Shown here: in pieces, positions 39,482 through 47,504 of the stretch | Layout: each line of letters begins with the position of its first letter | Position numbering within the stretch: position 1 is the first letter of the stretch | Assembly (NCBI RefSeq): GCF_001429185.1 | Contig: NZ_LMIW01000009.1 | Location: forward strand, 124,001-188,000 | Direction of reading: 5' to 3' | DNA length: 64,000 nucleotides | DNA from: Terrabacter sp. Root85 | Lineage (GTDB): Bacteria; Actinomycetota; Actinomycetes; Actinomycetales; Dermatophilaceae | Notes under the pieces: generated by a model | Seen by the model: the letters and a program-made list of their open reading frames with translations, nothing else | Told to the model about the DNA's origin: nothing | Database searches by the model: none | Translations under genes and position numbers: made by a program

Positions 39482-40836
39482 GCCCCTTCCCTGACGAGCC
39501 CGGCGTCCCCGAGCGCGCAGACGCGACGGTCCCCGGGACCGAGGTCGGTGGCGGCGTGAGCCGCCGCCGTCTCCTGGGCGCCTCCGGGACCGCCGCGGTC
39601 GCCGGCGTGGTCGCGGGCGCGACGAGTGCCTATGCCGTGTCGCGCGGTACCGACGCCTCTGCGGCAGGTGCCCCGACGGCCACCGCAGCGCCCGCGCTCG
39701 CGCTCGACGCGGCCATCCCGTTCCGCGGTGAGCACCAGGCCGGCATCGTCACTCCCGCGCAGGACCGCCTCCACTTCGTCGCGCTCGACGTCGTAACGAA
39801 GGACCGCACGCAGCTGCGCCGGCTCCTCGAGGACTGGACCCGTGCGGCCGAGCGGATGACGGCCGGCGCCGAGGCAGCGCCCGGCGGGCTCGTCGGTGGC
39901 GGCCCCAACCGGGCTCCCGAGGACACGGGTGAGGCCTACGGCCTGCCGGCGTCCGGGCTGACGATCACGATCGGCTACGGCCCCTCCCTCTTCGACGACC
40001 GGTTCGGCCTCGCGTCGAAGCGCCCGGCCGCGCTGCGGGACCTCCCGGCCTTCACCGGCGACCAGCTCGATCCGCGCCGCACGGGCGGGGACCTCTGCAT
40101 CCAGGCGTGCGCGAACGACCCGCAGGTCGCGGTCCATGCCGTGCGCAACCTCGTGCGGCTCGGCTTCGGGGTCGTCGCGGTCCGCTGGTCCCAGCTCGGC
40201 TTCGGCCGCACGTCGTCGACGTCGACCGCGCAGGCCACGCCGCGCAACATGTTCGGCTTCAAGGACGGCACCAACAACGTCAAGGCGGAGGAGCCGGAGG
40301 GCCTCGCGCAGCACGTGTGGGTCGCACCTGACGACGAGACCGGCGGCGGTGCGTGGATGGCCGGCGGCTCCTACCTCGTCGCGCGCCGCATCCGGATGCA
40401 CATCGAGGTCTGGGACCGGACGAGCCTGCAGGAGCAGGAGGACGTCATCGGTCGCGACAAGAAGGAGGGGGCCCCGCTCGGCCGGGCGAAGGAGTTCGAC
40501 GCGCTCGACTTCGCGAGGAAGGGCCCCGACGGCCAGCCGGCGATCCCCGTCCGCGCGCACGTGCGTCTCGCCCACGAGAGCCAGCTCGGCGGCATACGCA
40601 TCCTGCGGCGCGGCTACAACTTCACCGACGGCTCCGACGGCGTCGGCCACCTCGACGCGGGGCTCTTCTTCCTCGCCTACATGCGCGACCCGGGCCGGCA
40701 GTTCGTCCCGATGCAGCGGGCCCTCGCCAAGGCGGACGTGCTCAACGAGTACATCGAGCACAACGGCTCGGCGGTCTTCGCGTGCCCACCCGGTTTGAAG
40801 GACGGGCAGACTTGGGGTCAGGCGCTCTTCGCCTGA
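39478..40836 (+). CDS. efeB: EfeB DyP-type heme peroxidase, Tat-exported
   Basis: This 452-residue protein has a twin-arginine signal (GVSRRRLLGASGTAAVAGVVAG, residues ~26-48). The DyP peroxidase fold carries the signature GFKDGTNNVKAEEPEG (GxxDG, about residues 259-274), HESQLGGIRILRRGYNFTDGS and LDAGLFFLAYMRDPGRQFVPMQRALAKADVLNEYIEHNGSA. In EfeUOB it oxidises ferrous iron or extracts heme iron outside the membrane. GTG 39478 overlaps efeO by GTGA. Confidence 0.94.
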   Translation: MSPFPDEPGVPERADATVPGTEVGGGVSRRRLLGASGTAAVAGVVAGATSAYAVSRGTDASAAGAPTATAAPALALDAAIPFRGEHQAGIVTPAQDRLHFVALDVVTKDRTQLRRLLEDWTRAAERMTAGAEAAPGGLVGGGPNRAPEDTGEAYGLPASGLTITIGYGPSLFDDRFGLASKRPAALRDLPAFTGDQLDPRRTGGDLCIQACANDPQVAVHAVRNLVRLGFGVVAVRWSQLGFGRTSSTSTAQATPRNMFGFKDGTNNVKAEEPEGLAQHVWVAPDDETGGGAWMAGGSYLVARRIRMHIEVWDRTSLQEQEDVIGRDKKEGAPLGRAKEFDALDFARKGPDGQPAIPVRAHVRLAHESQLGGIRILRRGYNFTDGSDGVGHLDAGLFFLAYMRDPGRQFVPMQRALAKADVLNEYIEHNGSAVFACPPGLKDGQTWGQALFA

Positions 40837-40869
40837 GCGGCCCTGCCCGGACCCATCCCCTCCTCCCGC

Positions 40870-40937
40870 CCGAACGCTGCGTTCGGTCGCGAACTCAGTG
40901 TTCTAACAGCGCGTTCGCCACCGAACGCTGCGTTCGA
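40870..40937. repeat. 68-bp palindromic intergenic element, copy B
   Basis: It has the same layout as the element at 34293-34360: CCGAACGC-T-GCGTTCGG hairpin, central GCGAACTCAG ... TCTAACAG ... GCGTTCG, closing GAACGC-T-GCGTTC hairpin. Several differences between the copies fall at loop or stem-paired positions. It lies between efeB and the convergent lipid kinase gene. Confidence 0.85.
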
Positions 40938-40958
40938 TGCGGGGGGTGAGGGGGCGGC

Positions 40959-42068
40959 CTACTGGCTGACGCGCACCGTGAGGCAGCCGGGGCGCACGGT
41001 CGCACTGACCTCGGTGGCCTCGCCGATGACGTCACCGTCGATCTGGACGGGCACGGGCCGGTCGGTGCGCACGCGGATCTCCTTGCACGCCTTGTGGTCC
41101 AGGGTCGGGTGACCCTTGCGCTGCCGGGTGGCGACCCGCGTCGCCACGGGCACCCAGCCGACGACCCCGCGCGGGGACGCGATGACGGCGTCGAGCTGGC
41201 CGTCGTCGACGCGGGCGTTCGGCATGAGCACGAGGCCGCCGAGGAGGCGTCCGCAGTTGCCGATGACGACCATCCTTGCGCGACGGCGGAACTCGAGCTC
41301 GTCGTCGACCTTGACGGCGATCCGGAACTCCGGCGAGACGAGGTGCTTGGCCCCCGAGACCATGTAGGCGGGCCAGCCGACCTTGGCCTTGAGGTTCTCG
41401 TTGGTGCCGGCCATGATCTGCGCGTCCATGCCGACACCGCTCATGACGAGGAAGTAGTGCGTCTCGGGGTCGACCGGCTCGTCGGAGTCCTCGCCCGCCT
41501 CGCCGCTCGCGGTCACGCCCAGGACGAGCTCGCCGACGTCGATGCGCCGGTTGCGCCCCGTCAGCGCGACCGCAACGGCCGCCTCGAGGGCGACGGGCAG
41601 GTCGAGGTTGCGCGCGAGCAGGTTGCCGGTGCCGGCGGGGAGGATGCCGAGCGCCGTCTCGGTGCCGACGAGGGCGGTCGCGACGTTGCGCACGGTGCCG
41701 TCGCCACCGAGCGTGCACACGATGTCGACGCCGTCGCGGACGGCCTGCGCGGCCTGCCCCTGCCCAGGGTCCTCGACGGTCGTCTCGTAGAAGTGCGGCT
41801 CGCCCCAGCCGTTCGCGAGGCACGTGGCGGTGATCCGCTCGCGCACCGCGGGCAGGTCGGTGAACTTCGTGGGGTTGATGACGATCCCGGCCCGCTTGAG
41901 CGGGGCGGGGCTCTCGTCACCGCTGCGGAAGTGGTCGCGCGGCGGGCGGGGACGGCGGCGCAAGGTCGCGGTCGCCTCAGGAGCGACGCGGGTCAGGACG
42001 ACTCCTCCGATGACCAGCGCCAGCACGACGAGGCCGGCGACGATCCACGGCAGGTAGTCCTTGAGCAC
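40959..42068 (-). CDS. Diacylglycerol kinase-like lipid kinase (YegS/DagK family)
   Basis: This 369-residue protein has an N-terminal membrane helix (LPWIVAGLVVLALVIGGVVL) and then a DAGK catalytic domain. AGIVINPTKFTDLPAVRERI, VCTLGGDGTVRNVATALVGTETALGILPAGTGNLLARNLDLP (the GGDGT nucleotide motif) and FLVMSGVGMDAQIMAGTNENLKAKVGWPAYM are present, and it ends with DGDVIGEATEVSATVRPG. It phosphorylates a lipid such as diacylglycerol or a related membrane lipid. GTG 42066-42068 is the best start I see before the membrane anchor; upstream in-frame residues look unlikely. It is divergent from the DinB gene. Confidence 0.85.
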   Translation of the reverse strand: MLKDYLPWIVAGLVVLALVIGGVVLTRVAPEATATLRRRPRPPRDHFRSGDESPAPLKRAGIVINPTKFTDLPAVRERITATCLANGWGEPHFYETTVEDPGQGQAAQAVRDGVDIVCTLGGDGTVRNVATALVGTETALGILPAGTGNLLARNLDLPVALEAAVAVALTGRNRRIDVGELVLGVTASGEAGEDSDEPVDPETHYFLVMSGVGMDAQIMAGTNENLKAKVGWPAYMVSGAKHLVSPEFRIAVKVDDELEFRRRARMVVIGNCGRLLGGLVLMPNARVDDGQLDAVIASPRGVVGWVPVATRVATRQRKGHPTLDHKACKEIRVRTDRPVPVQIDGDVIGEATEVSATVRPGCLTVRVSQ

Positions 42069-42136
42069 GAAGACATACGGTATCCCCCGCAGGGTGGACT
42101 CCCCGAACTGCCGCTCGCCGGTGGGCGCCCCGGCCC

Positions 42137-42142
42137 TAGGCT
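42137..42142 (+). promoter_or_regulatory. Candidate -10 element (TAGGCT), leaderless-type start
   Basis: TAGGCT ends 7 nt before the ATG at 42150, with no ribosome-binding site in between. Confidence 0.45.
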
Positions 42143-42149
42143 GGGCGCC

Positions 42150-42698
42150 ATGAGCGAGCCCCTCACCGACCCCGGGCCGTCGATGCCGGACGACGCGGAC
42201 TGGACGTGGGTCCTGACGCGACCGTGCCCCGACTGCGGCTTCGACGCCGCGGCCGTCGAGCCCGCCGACGTGCCGGCGCTGCTCCGCGACGCGGGGCAGC
42301 GGTATGCCGCCGCACTGGGTCGCGAGGACGTGCGGGCCCGCCCGGCCGAGGGCGTCTGGTCGCCGCTCGAGTACAGCTGCCACGTCCGCGACGTCTGCGA
42401 CGTCATGCGGGGCCGGCTCGAGCAGATCCTCGCCGGAGGCGGCGAGGTCGTCCGCTTCGCCGACTGGGACCAGGACGAGAGCGCCGTCGAGCAGCAGTAC
42501 TGGCGCTCCGACCCCGACGTCGTGGCACGCGAGGTCACGGCGGCGTTCGAGGCGGCGGCGACGGCATACGCCCTCCCGGCGGGTACGCAGTGGGAGTGGC
42601 CGGCCCTGCGCAGCAACGGCTCGGAGTTCACGGCCCGTACCCTCGCGCTCTACTTCACCCACGACATACGCCACCACCTCTGGGATGTGAACGCATGA
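42150..42698 (+). CDS. DinB family protein
   Basis: This 182-residue four-helix protein has three likely metal-ligand histidines. SPLEYSCHVRDVCDVMRGRLEQIL carries the first near residue 74, and LALYFTHDIRHHLWDVNA at the C-terminus carries the others. The N-terminus has CPDCGFDAAAV, a CxxC pair that might hold a zinc. DinB-fold enzymes in actinobacteria often act as mycothiol- or bacillithiol-type thiol transferases (family knowledge). The TGA overlaps the next ATG (ATGA). Confidence 0.85.
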   Translation: MSEPLTDPGPSMPDDADWTWVLTRPCPDCGFDAAAVEPADVPALLRDAGQRYAAALGREDVRARPAEGVWSPLEYSCHVRDVCDVMRGRLEQILAGGGEVVRFADWDQDESAVEQQYWRSDPDVVAREVTAAFEAAATAYALPAGTQWEWPALRSNGSEFTARTLALYFTHDIRHHLWDVNA

Positions 42699-43750
42699 CC
42701 CTGCCCATCGACGTGCCCCTCCAGCTGCCCGAGCCGCGCACGCCCGACCCGCACGACGCCCCCGCCATCCGATGGGGCGTCCTCGCGCCCGGTGGCATCG
42801 CGCACGCCTTCGCCGACGCCGTGGCGGTCGGGACGTCGTCGTCGGTCGTCGCCGTCGGCTCGCGCAGCCGCGAGCGGGCGCAGGACTTCGCCGACGAGTT
42901 CGCGGTCCCGCGGGCGTACGGCTCCTACGAGGAGCTCGTCGCCGACCCGGAGGTGGACGCGATCTACGTCGCGTCGCCGCACTCCGAGCACCGCGACCAC
43001 GCCCTGCTGGCGCTCGAGGCCGGCAAGCCGGTGCTCGTCGAGAAGGCCTTCGCGCGCAGCGCCGCCGAGGCCCGCGAGGTGCTCGCCGCCGCCGACGCCC
43101 AGAACCTGCTCGTCGTCGAGGCGATGTGGAGCCGCTTCCTGCCGCACTACGACGTCGTGCGACACGTCGTCGAGACCGGCCTCATCGGCGAGCTCGTCGC
43201 CGTGTTCGCCGACCACGGGCAGCGCCTCTACCCCGGCGGCCCGGCCCGCCTCTCGCAGCCCGAGCTCGCGGGTGGCGCCCTGCTCGACCTCGGCGTCTAC
43301 CCCGTGTCGTTCGCCGACCTCGTGCTCGGCGCACCGTCGGCCGTCACGGCCACCGGCACGCTCACCGACCTCGGCGTCGACGCGACGACGACGATCACCG
43401 TCACCGGCTCCGGGGGAGCCCACGGCGTGCTCTCGTGCACGATGGCCGCGGTCACGCCGGTCACCGCGGTCGTCGCCGGCACCCTGGCCCGCCTCGAGCT
43501 GTCCGGCGCCTTCTACGGTCCGGGCTCGACGATCCGGCTCGTCGGCCCCGACAACGAGGTCATCGACGAGCGGCCCGGCGGCCTCACCGAGGACGTGCGC
43601 GGCTTCTCCTACGAGGCGGCCGAGTTCGCCCGCTGCCTCGTCGCCGGTGACACCGAGTCACCGCTCATGCCGCACGCCACGACGCTGCGCGTCATGGAGA
43701 CGATGGATGCCGTACGCCGTCAGGTCGGGGTCGTCTACCCCGGCGAGTGA
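42695..43750 (+). CDS. Gfo/Idh/MocA family NAD(P)-dependent oxidoreductase (copy 1)
   Basis: This 351-residue protein has the Rossmann motif IRWGVLAPGGIAHAFADAV. The catalytic-type lysine is in GKPVLVEKAFARSAAEAREV, with PHSEHRDHALLAL and EAMWSRFLPHYDVVRHVVETGLIGEL also present. The EAMW(S)RFLP motif places it with dimeric dihydrodiol dehydrogenase-like members that act on polyols or sugars. It overlaps DinB (ATGA), so it is co-transcribed with it. A paralogue with the same motif lies at 58550-59596. Confidence 0.87.
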   Translation: MTLPIDVPLQLPEPRTPDPHDAPAIRWGVLAPGGIAHAFADAVAVGTSSSVVAVGSRSRERAQDFADEFAVPRAYGSYEELVADPEVDAIYVASPHSEHRDHALLALEAGKPVLVEKAFARSAAEAREVLAAADAQNLLVVEAMWSRFLPHYDVVRHVVETGLIGELVAVFADHGQRLYPGGPARLSQPELAGGALLDLGVYPVSFADLVLGAPSAVTATGTLTDLGVDATTTITVTGSGGAHGVLSCTMAAVTPVTAVVAGTLARLELSGAFYGPGSTIRLVGPDNEVIDERPGGLTEDVRGFSYEAAEFARCLVAGDTESPLMPHATTLRVMETMDAVRRQVGVVYPGE

Positions 43751-43755
43751 GGTGG

Positions 43756-43788
43756 GGCGGGCATCACCCCCAACAGGTGATGCCCGCC
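43756..43788. terminator. 13-bp perfect hairpin downstream of the Gfo/Idh/MocA gene
   Basis: GGCGGGCATCACC (43756-43768) is followed by a 7-nt loop and its exact reverse complement (43776-43788), directly after the oxidoreductase stop. No T-run follows, which is common for actinobacterial terminators. It could alternatively be an operator for the gene at 43817. Confidence 0.65.
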
Positions 43789-43816
43789 GACGTCGGCGCG
43801 ACGAGGATCGAGTGCC

Positions 43817-44314
43817 ATGACGACGACGACATCGCTCACGGCGGACCAGGCCGACCTCGTCCGCGAAACCGAGCCGGCCCGCCTCGCCGAGCTGTCCGAG
43901 GACGAGCTCATCGAGCTGCACCAGAGGGTGCGTCGGGCCCGCACCAAGCACGTCGGCCTCTACCGGCGTCAGGCCAGCGCGCGGGTCGCGGCCAAGGGGT
44001 CTCGCGGCGCGGCTCGACCGGCCAACCGGCTCAACGCCGACCGGGCCGAGGTCTTCGAGCTGGCTCTGGCACGGGTCAGTGCGAGGCTCGGCGTCGTCGC
44101 CCGAGCCGCGGCCGCCGACCTCAAGGCCGAGCGCCTCGCGGCGGCGCGTGAGGTCAAGGCCGGGACGGGTCCGGGATCGGTGGCCTCGACTGCCGGTGCC
44201 GCCTCGGTGCCGTCGGGCAAGCGGCGCGCGACGAAGACGACGGGCGGCCAGAAGCGGGACGCGTCGTCGCAGTCGCAGGGCGCCCGCCGACAGGCCAAGA
44301 AGGATGCTCGCTAG
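43817..44314 (+). CDS. Basic hypothetical protein, actinobacterial
   Basis: This 165-residue product has a folded-looking helical first half (AELSEDELIELHQRVRRARTKHVGLYRRQASARVAAKGSRGAARPANRLNADRAEVFELALARVSARL). The second half is low-complexity and Ala/Lys/Arg/Ser/Gln-rich, ending QARRQAKKDAR-like. Its strong positive charge and helical start suggest nucleic-acid binding (inference). I do not recognise the family. ATG 43817 follows ATCGAGTGCC; no clear ribosome-binding site. Confidence 0.65.
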   Translation: MTTTTSLTADQADLVRETEPARLAELSEDELIELHQRVRRARTKHVGLYRRQASARVAAKGSRGAARPANRLNADRAEVFELALARVSARLGVVARAAAADLKAERLAAAREVKAGTGPGSVASTAGAASVPSGKRRATKTTGGQKRDASSQSQGARRQAKKDAR

Positions 44315-44395
44315 ACCGAGCCCGACGGCGTGCAACCATTCGGGCCGGGGACGCAGTCATAGAGGATGACTCACCCGACCGACGACAGGGTTGCC

Positions 44396-44848
44396 ATGCT
44401 CACCGAGGAGTTCGTCCCGTTCGACCAGGCGATGTCCGGTCCGCCGCCGCTGTTCATGGCGTTCTTCGGCCTCGTCGCCATGGTGGTCGTCGCGGGGTTC
44501 GCGTTCGTGATCATCAAGGGCGTCTCGCAGTGGCGGGCCAACAAGGCCAGCCCGCTGCGCAGCGTCGAGGCCCTCGTGGTGTCGCGTCGCACCGACGTGC
44601 GCCGGCGTTCCGGGTCGCCGGGCCTCCCCGGCGCCGAGGCCGGCGCGCCGATGAGCGCCGACACTCCCTCGAGCGCGAGCACGACGTACTTCGTGACGTT
44701 CGAGGAGCCGTCCGGCGAGCGCCGTGAGCTGATGGTGTCCGGTCGGGACTTCGGCCAGCTGGCTGAGGGGGACCGAGGCCACCTCATGCACCAAGGCACT
44801 CGCTACAAGGGATTCACCCGCCAGACGGTCGTCGACGGCCCACGCTGA
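44396..44848 (+). CDS. DUF2500 family membrane protein
   Basis: This 150-residue protein has one N-terminal membrane helix (PLFMAFFGLVAMVVVAGFAFVIIKGVSQW). The DUF2500 domain follows: SVEALVVSRRTDVR, a Ser/Gly-rich loop, TYFVTFEEPSGERRELMVSGRDFGQLAEGDRGHLMHQGTRYKGFTR. ACAGGG five nt before the ATG at 44396 decides this start; an ATG at 44366 is the alternative and lacks a ribosome-binding site. Function unknown. Confidence 0.85.
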   Translation: MLTEEFVPFDQAMSGPPPLFMAFFGLVAMVVVAGFAFVIIKGVSQWRANKASPLRSVEALVVSRRTDVRRRSGSPGLPGAEAGAPMSADTPSSASTTYFVTFEEPSGERRELMVSGRDFGQLAEGDRGHLMHQGTRYKGFTRQTVVDGPR

Positions 44849-44868
44849 GGCATCACCGGCCGGGCGGG

Positions 44869-45888
44869 TCAGGGCAGCTGGACGGAGCCTGTCGCGGTGA
44901 CGAAATCCTCGCCGACGAGCCGGGTGTCGAAGGTCAGGTCCACCCGCCCGTGCGTGTCGGCCGAGATGGGGAAGCACAGGTGCAGTCGGCGCACGGGTGG
45001 GGCGTCGACGCCAAGGACGAGGCTCATCCCGGGCTCGGCGACCGCCGCGGTGCTTCCGGCTGGGCTGGCCATCGCGCGCTGTGCCGCGACGCCGCCCACC
45101 GATCGCGACGGCGACTGGATCGTCCCGACGAGCTCGAGGACGAGCTGGTCGGAGGCCAGGGGCACATAGGTCACGTCGACCGGGTTCGGACCCGAGCACG
45201 CCGCCGCCAGGAGGCTGACGTCGCGCGACTCGAACCTGGCGCCCGTGTGGGCGTTGCTGATGACGACGGTCGCCGGGACGTCGCGCGGGCGGGTCGCGAC
45301 GGCCGTCGCGTTGGCCTTCGGGTCGCCGAGGGCGAAGACGGCCTGGTGGTCGCCCTCGCCGCCGAGGACGAGCTGGGCCGCGGTCAGGTCGAAGTCGTCC
45401 GGCACCGAGGGAAAGCGCAGGGTGCTGGGCAGCGTCGTGCCGTGCGGGATGGTGTCGGAGGCCGTGTCCCACGCCGTCACGTGGTCGGGGGAGCCGACCG
45501 AGATCTCGGCTCTCGTGGCGCCGAGGTTGGTGTCGACGGACGACGTGTTCGTCAGTTTCGCCTGCACCTCGAGCAGCCGGGTCTGCTCGTCGAGGCGGGC
45601 GGAGACGAGCTCGATCTCGAAGCCGGACCACCACACCGGAGCGCCCGGCAGGAAGGCCGCTTCGGTCGGAGAGCCTGACCCGGAGGCCGTCGACGGAGCG
45701 GTGGAGGTCAGCCCGTCAGCGGCGGCCGACGTCGCCGAGCCGACGGCAGCCGTGCCCGGTCCCGGCGCGGGGCCCGGGTTCGGCGTGCCGACCGAGCTCC
45801 CGCAGGCCGCGAGGAGGCCTGCGGCAGCGGTCGCGACAGCAGCAGTGGTCGCGGCGGTCGCGGCCCTGACCAGACGTGTGGGCACCAT
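44869..45888 (-). CDS. Lipoprotein of unknown function
   Basis: The 339-residue product has a signal peptide ending in lipobox LLAACGSS (Cys near residue 29) and an ~60-residue Pro/Ala/Ser-rich linker. About 250 residues of mostly beta structure follow, with VWWSGFEIELVSARLDEQTRLLEVQAKLTNTSSVDTNLGATRAEISVG, an Ig-like or DUF4352-like accessory fold. It would be exported and anchored outside the membrane. I cannot assign a function. It converges with DUF2500 (21 nt). Confidence 0.75.
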   Translation of the reverse strand: MVPTRLVRAATAATTAAVATAAAGLLAACGSSVGTPNPGPAPGPGTAAVGSATSAAADGLTSTAPSTASGSGSPTEAAFLPGAPVWWSGFEIELVSARLDEQTRLLEVQAKLTNTSSVDTNLGATRAEISVGSPDHVTAWDTASDTIPHGTTLPSTLRFPSVPDDFDLTAAQLVLGGEGDHQAVFALGDPKANATAVATRPRDVPATVVISNAHTGARFESRDVSLLAAACSGPNPVDVTYVPLASDQLVLELVGTIQSPSRSVGGVAAQRAMASPAGSTAAVAEPGMSLVLGVDAPPVRRLHLCFPISADTHGRVDLTFDTRLVGEDFVTATGSVQLP

Positions 45889-45971
45889 GGCGGCTCCATC
45901 GTTAGCGGGCCACCCCAGTGTGCTCGCGGGCTCCCGGCCCGCGCAGCCGAATTACGACCTCCTGGTTGGGC

Positions 45972-47405
45972 TCAGGCGCCGGTCGTGTTGGGGTCGCGCC
46001 AGCGCCGCTCGAAGGGCAGGCGCCACGTGAAGGGTGCGACGAGCTGGTGGATCTGGTTGGGGCCCCACGTGCCCGGGTCGTAGGGGCGCACGATCGGCGG
46101 GTTGTCGAGGAGCGGCTGGCTGATCTCCCAGAGGCGTTCGATGCCGTCGGCCGACGTGAAGAGGGTGCGGTCGCCGCGGGCGGCGTCGTAGATGAGCCGC
46201 TCGTACGCCTCGAGCACCGCTCCGGCCCAGTCGGTCTCGCCCATGGAGAACTGCATCGAGAGCTTGTCGAGCTTCATCCCGGGCCCGGGTCGCTTGCCGT
46301 AGAAGGAGAGCGACATGCGTGACCGGTCGGCGAGGTCAAAGGTCAGGTGGTCGGGGCCGTTGTCGCCGACGCCCGATCCTGCCGGGAACATCGAGCGCGG
46401 CGGCTCTTTGAAGGCGATCGAGATGATGCGCGCGCCCTCAGCCAGCCGCTTGCCGGTGCGCAGGTAGAAGGGCACCCCCGCCCAGCGCCAGTTGTCGACG
46501 AAGCACTTGAGCGCGACGAAGGTCTCGGTCTGGCTGTCGTGCCTGACGCCGGGGACGTCGCGATAGCCGACGTACTGCCCGCGCACGACGTCGTGCGGCT
46601 CGATCGGCGACATCGACCGGAAGACCTTGTTCTTCTCCTCGCTGATGGCGTGCGGCTCGAGCGCCGTCGGCGGCTCCATCGCGGTGAAGGCGAGCACCTG
46701 GAAGAGGTGCGTGACGACCATGTCGCGGTAGGCGCCAGTGCTCTCGTAGAAGTCCGCGCGCTGCGCGAGGCCGAGCGTCTCCGGGACGTCGATCTGGATG
46801 TGGTCGATGTGGTTGCGGTGCCAGATCGGCTCGAAGAGGCCGTTGGCGAAGCGGAAGGCGAGGATGTTCTGGGCCGCCTCCTTGCCGAGGAAGTGGTCGA
46901 TGCGGAAGATCTGCTCCTCATCGAAGACCTCGTGGAGCTCGGCGTTGAGCTTGCGGGCGCTCTCGAGGTCGGTGCCGAAGGGCTTCTCCATGATGATCCG
47001 GCTGCGTTCGACGAGACCGGCTTCGGCGAGCTGGTGCACGACGGCGAGGGCGGCCTTGGGCGGCACCGAGAGGTAGTGCAGCCGTCGTGCGTCGGGTCCG
47101 AGGATCGCCTCCGACTCGTCGACGGCGGCCCGGATCCCTTGCGGCCCGGAGCTGCCCGGCACCCAGTGGATCCGCTCGGCGAACTCGCGCAGGTCGTCGT
47201 CGCTCACGTTGTGGCTGCTGTGCTCGCGCACCGACGCGAGGACGAGGTCGAGGAACTCCTCGCGGCTCAGCTCGTCGAGCGAGGTCGCGACGATGCGCAG
47301 GCCCTCGAGGAGCTGGGACTCGTGCAGGTGCAGCATGCCCGGGAGCAGCTTGCGCCTGGCGAGGTCTCCGGTGGCGCCGAAGAGGACGACCGTGGTGGCT
47401 GGCAT
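45972..47405 (-). CDS. zwf: Glucose-6-phosphate 1-dehydrogenase
   Basis: This 477-residue enzyme oxidises glucose 6-phosphate to 6-phosphogluconolactone in the pentose phosphate or Entner-Doudoroff route. Landmarks are the coenzyme motif VVLFGATGDLARRKLLPGML at the start, IIMEKPFGTDLESAR, the catalytic RIDHFLGKEAAQNILAFRFAN (about residues 168-188), AYRDMVVTHLFQVLAF and PFYLRTGKRL. It stands alone rather than with opcA/tkt/tal. It is divergent from the YihY gene with a ~100-nt gap. Confidence 0.95.
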   Translation of the reverse strand: MPATTVVLFGATGDLARRKLLPGMLHLHESQLLEGLRIVATSLDELSREEFLDLVLASVREHSSHNVSDDDLREFAERIHWVPGSSGPQGIRAAVDESEAILGPDARRLHYLSVPPKAALAVVHQLAEAGLVERSRIIMEKPFGTDLESARKLNAELHEVFDEEQIFRIDHFLGKEAAQNILAFRFANGLFEPIWHRNHIDHIQIDVPETLGLAQRADFYESTGAYRDMVVTHLFQVLAFTAMEPPTALEPHAISEEKNKVFRSMSPIEPHDVVRGQYVGYRDVPGVRHDSQTETFVALKCFVDNWRWAGVPFYLRTGKRLAEGARIISIAFKEPPRSMFPAGSGVGDNGPDHLTFDLADRSRMSLSFYGKRPGPGMKLDKLSMQFSMGETDWAGAVLEAYERLIYDAARGDRTLFTSADGIERLWEISQPLLDNPPIVRPYDPGTWGPNQIHQLVAPFTWRLPFERRWRDPNTTGA

Positions 47406-47504
47406 GGGTCCAGCGTGGCGCAGATCGGGCGCCAGCGGGAGGTGCGGTCCGGACCGGTCGGGCGAAGACCCACCACTGGGGCGCTCGCCGTGGGAACCTC
47501 AGCC

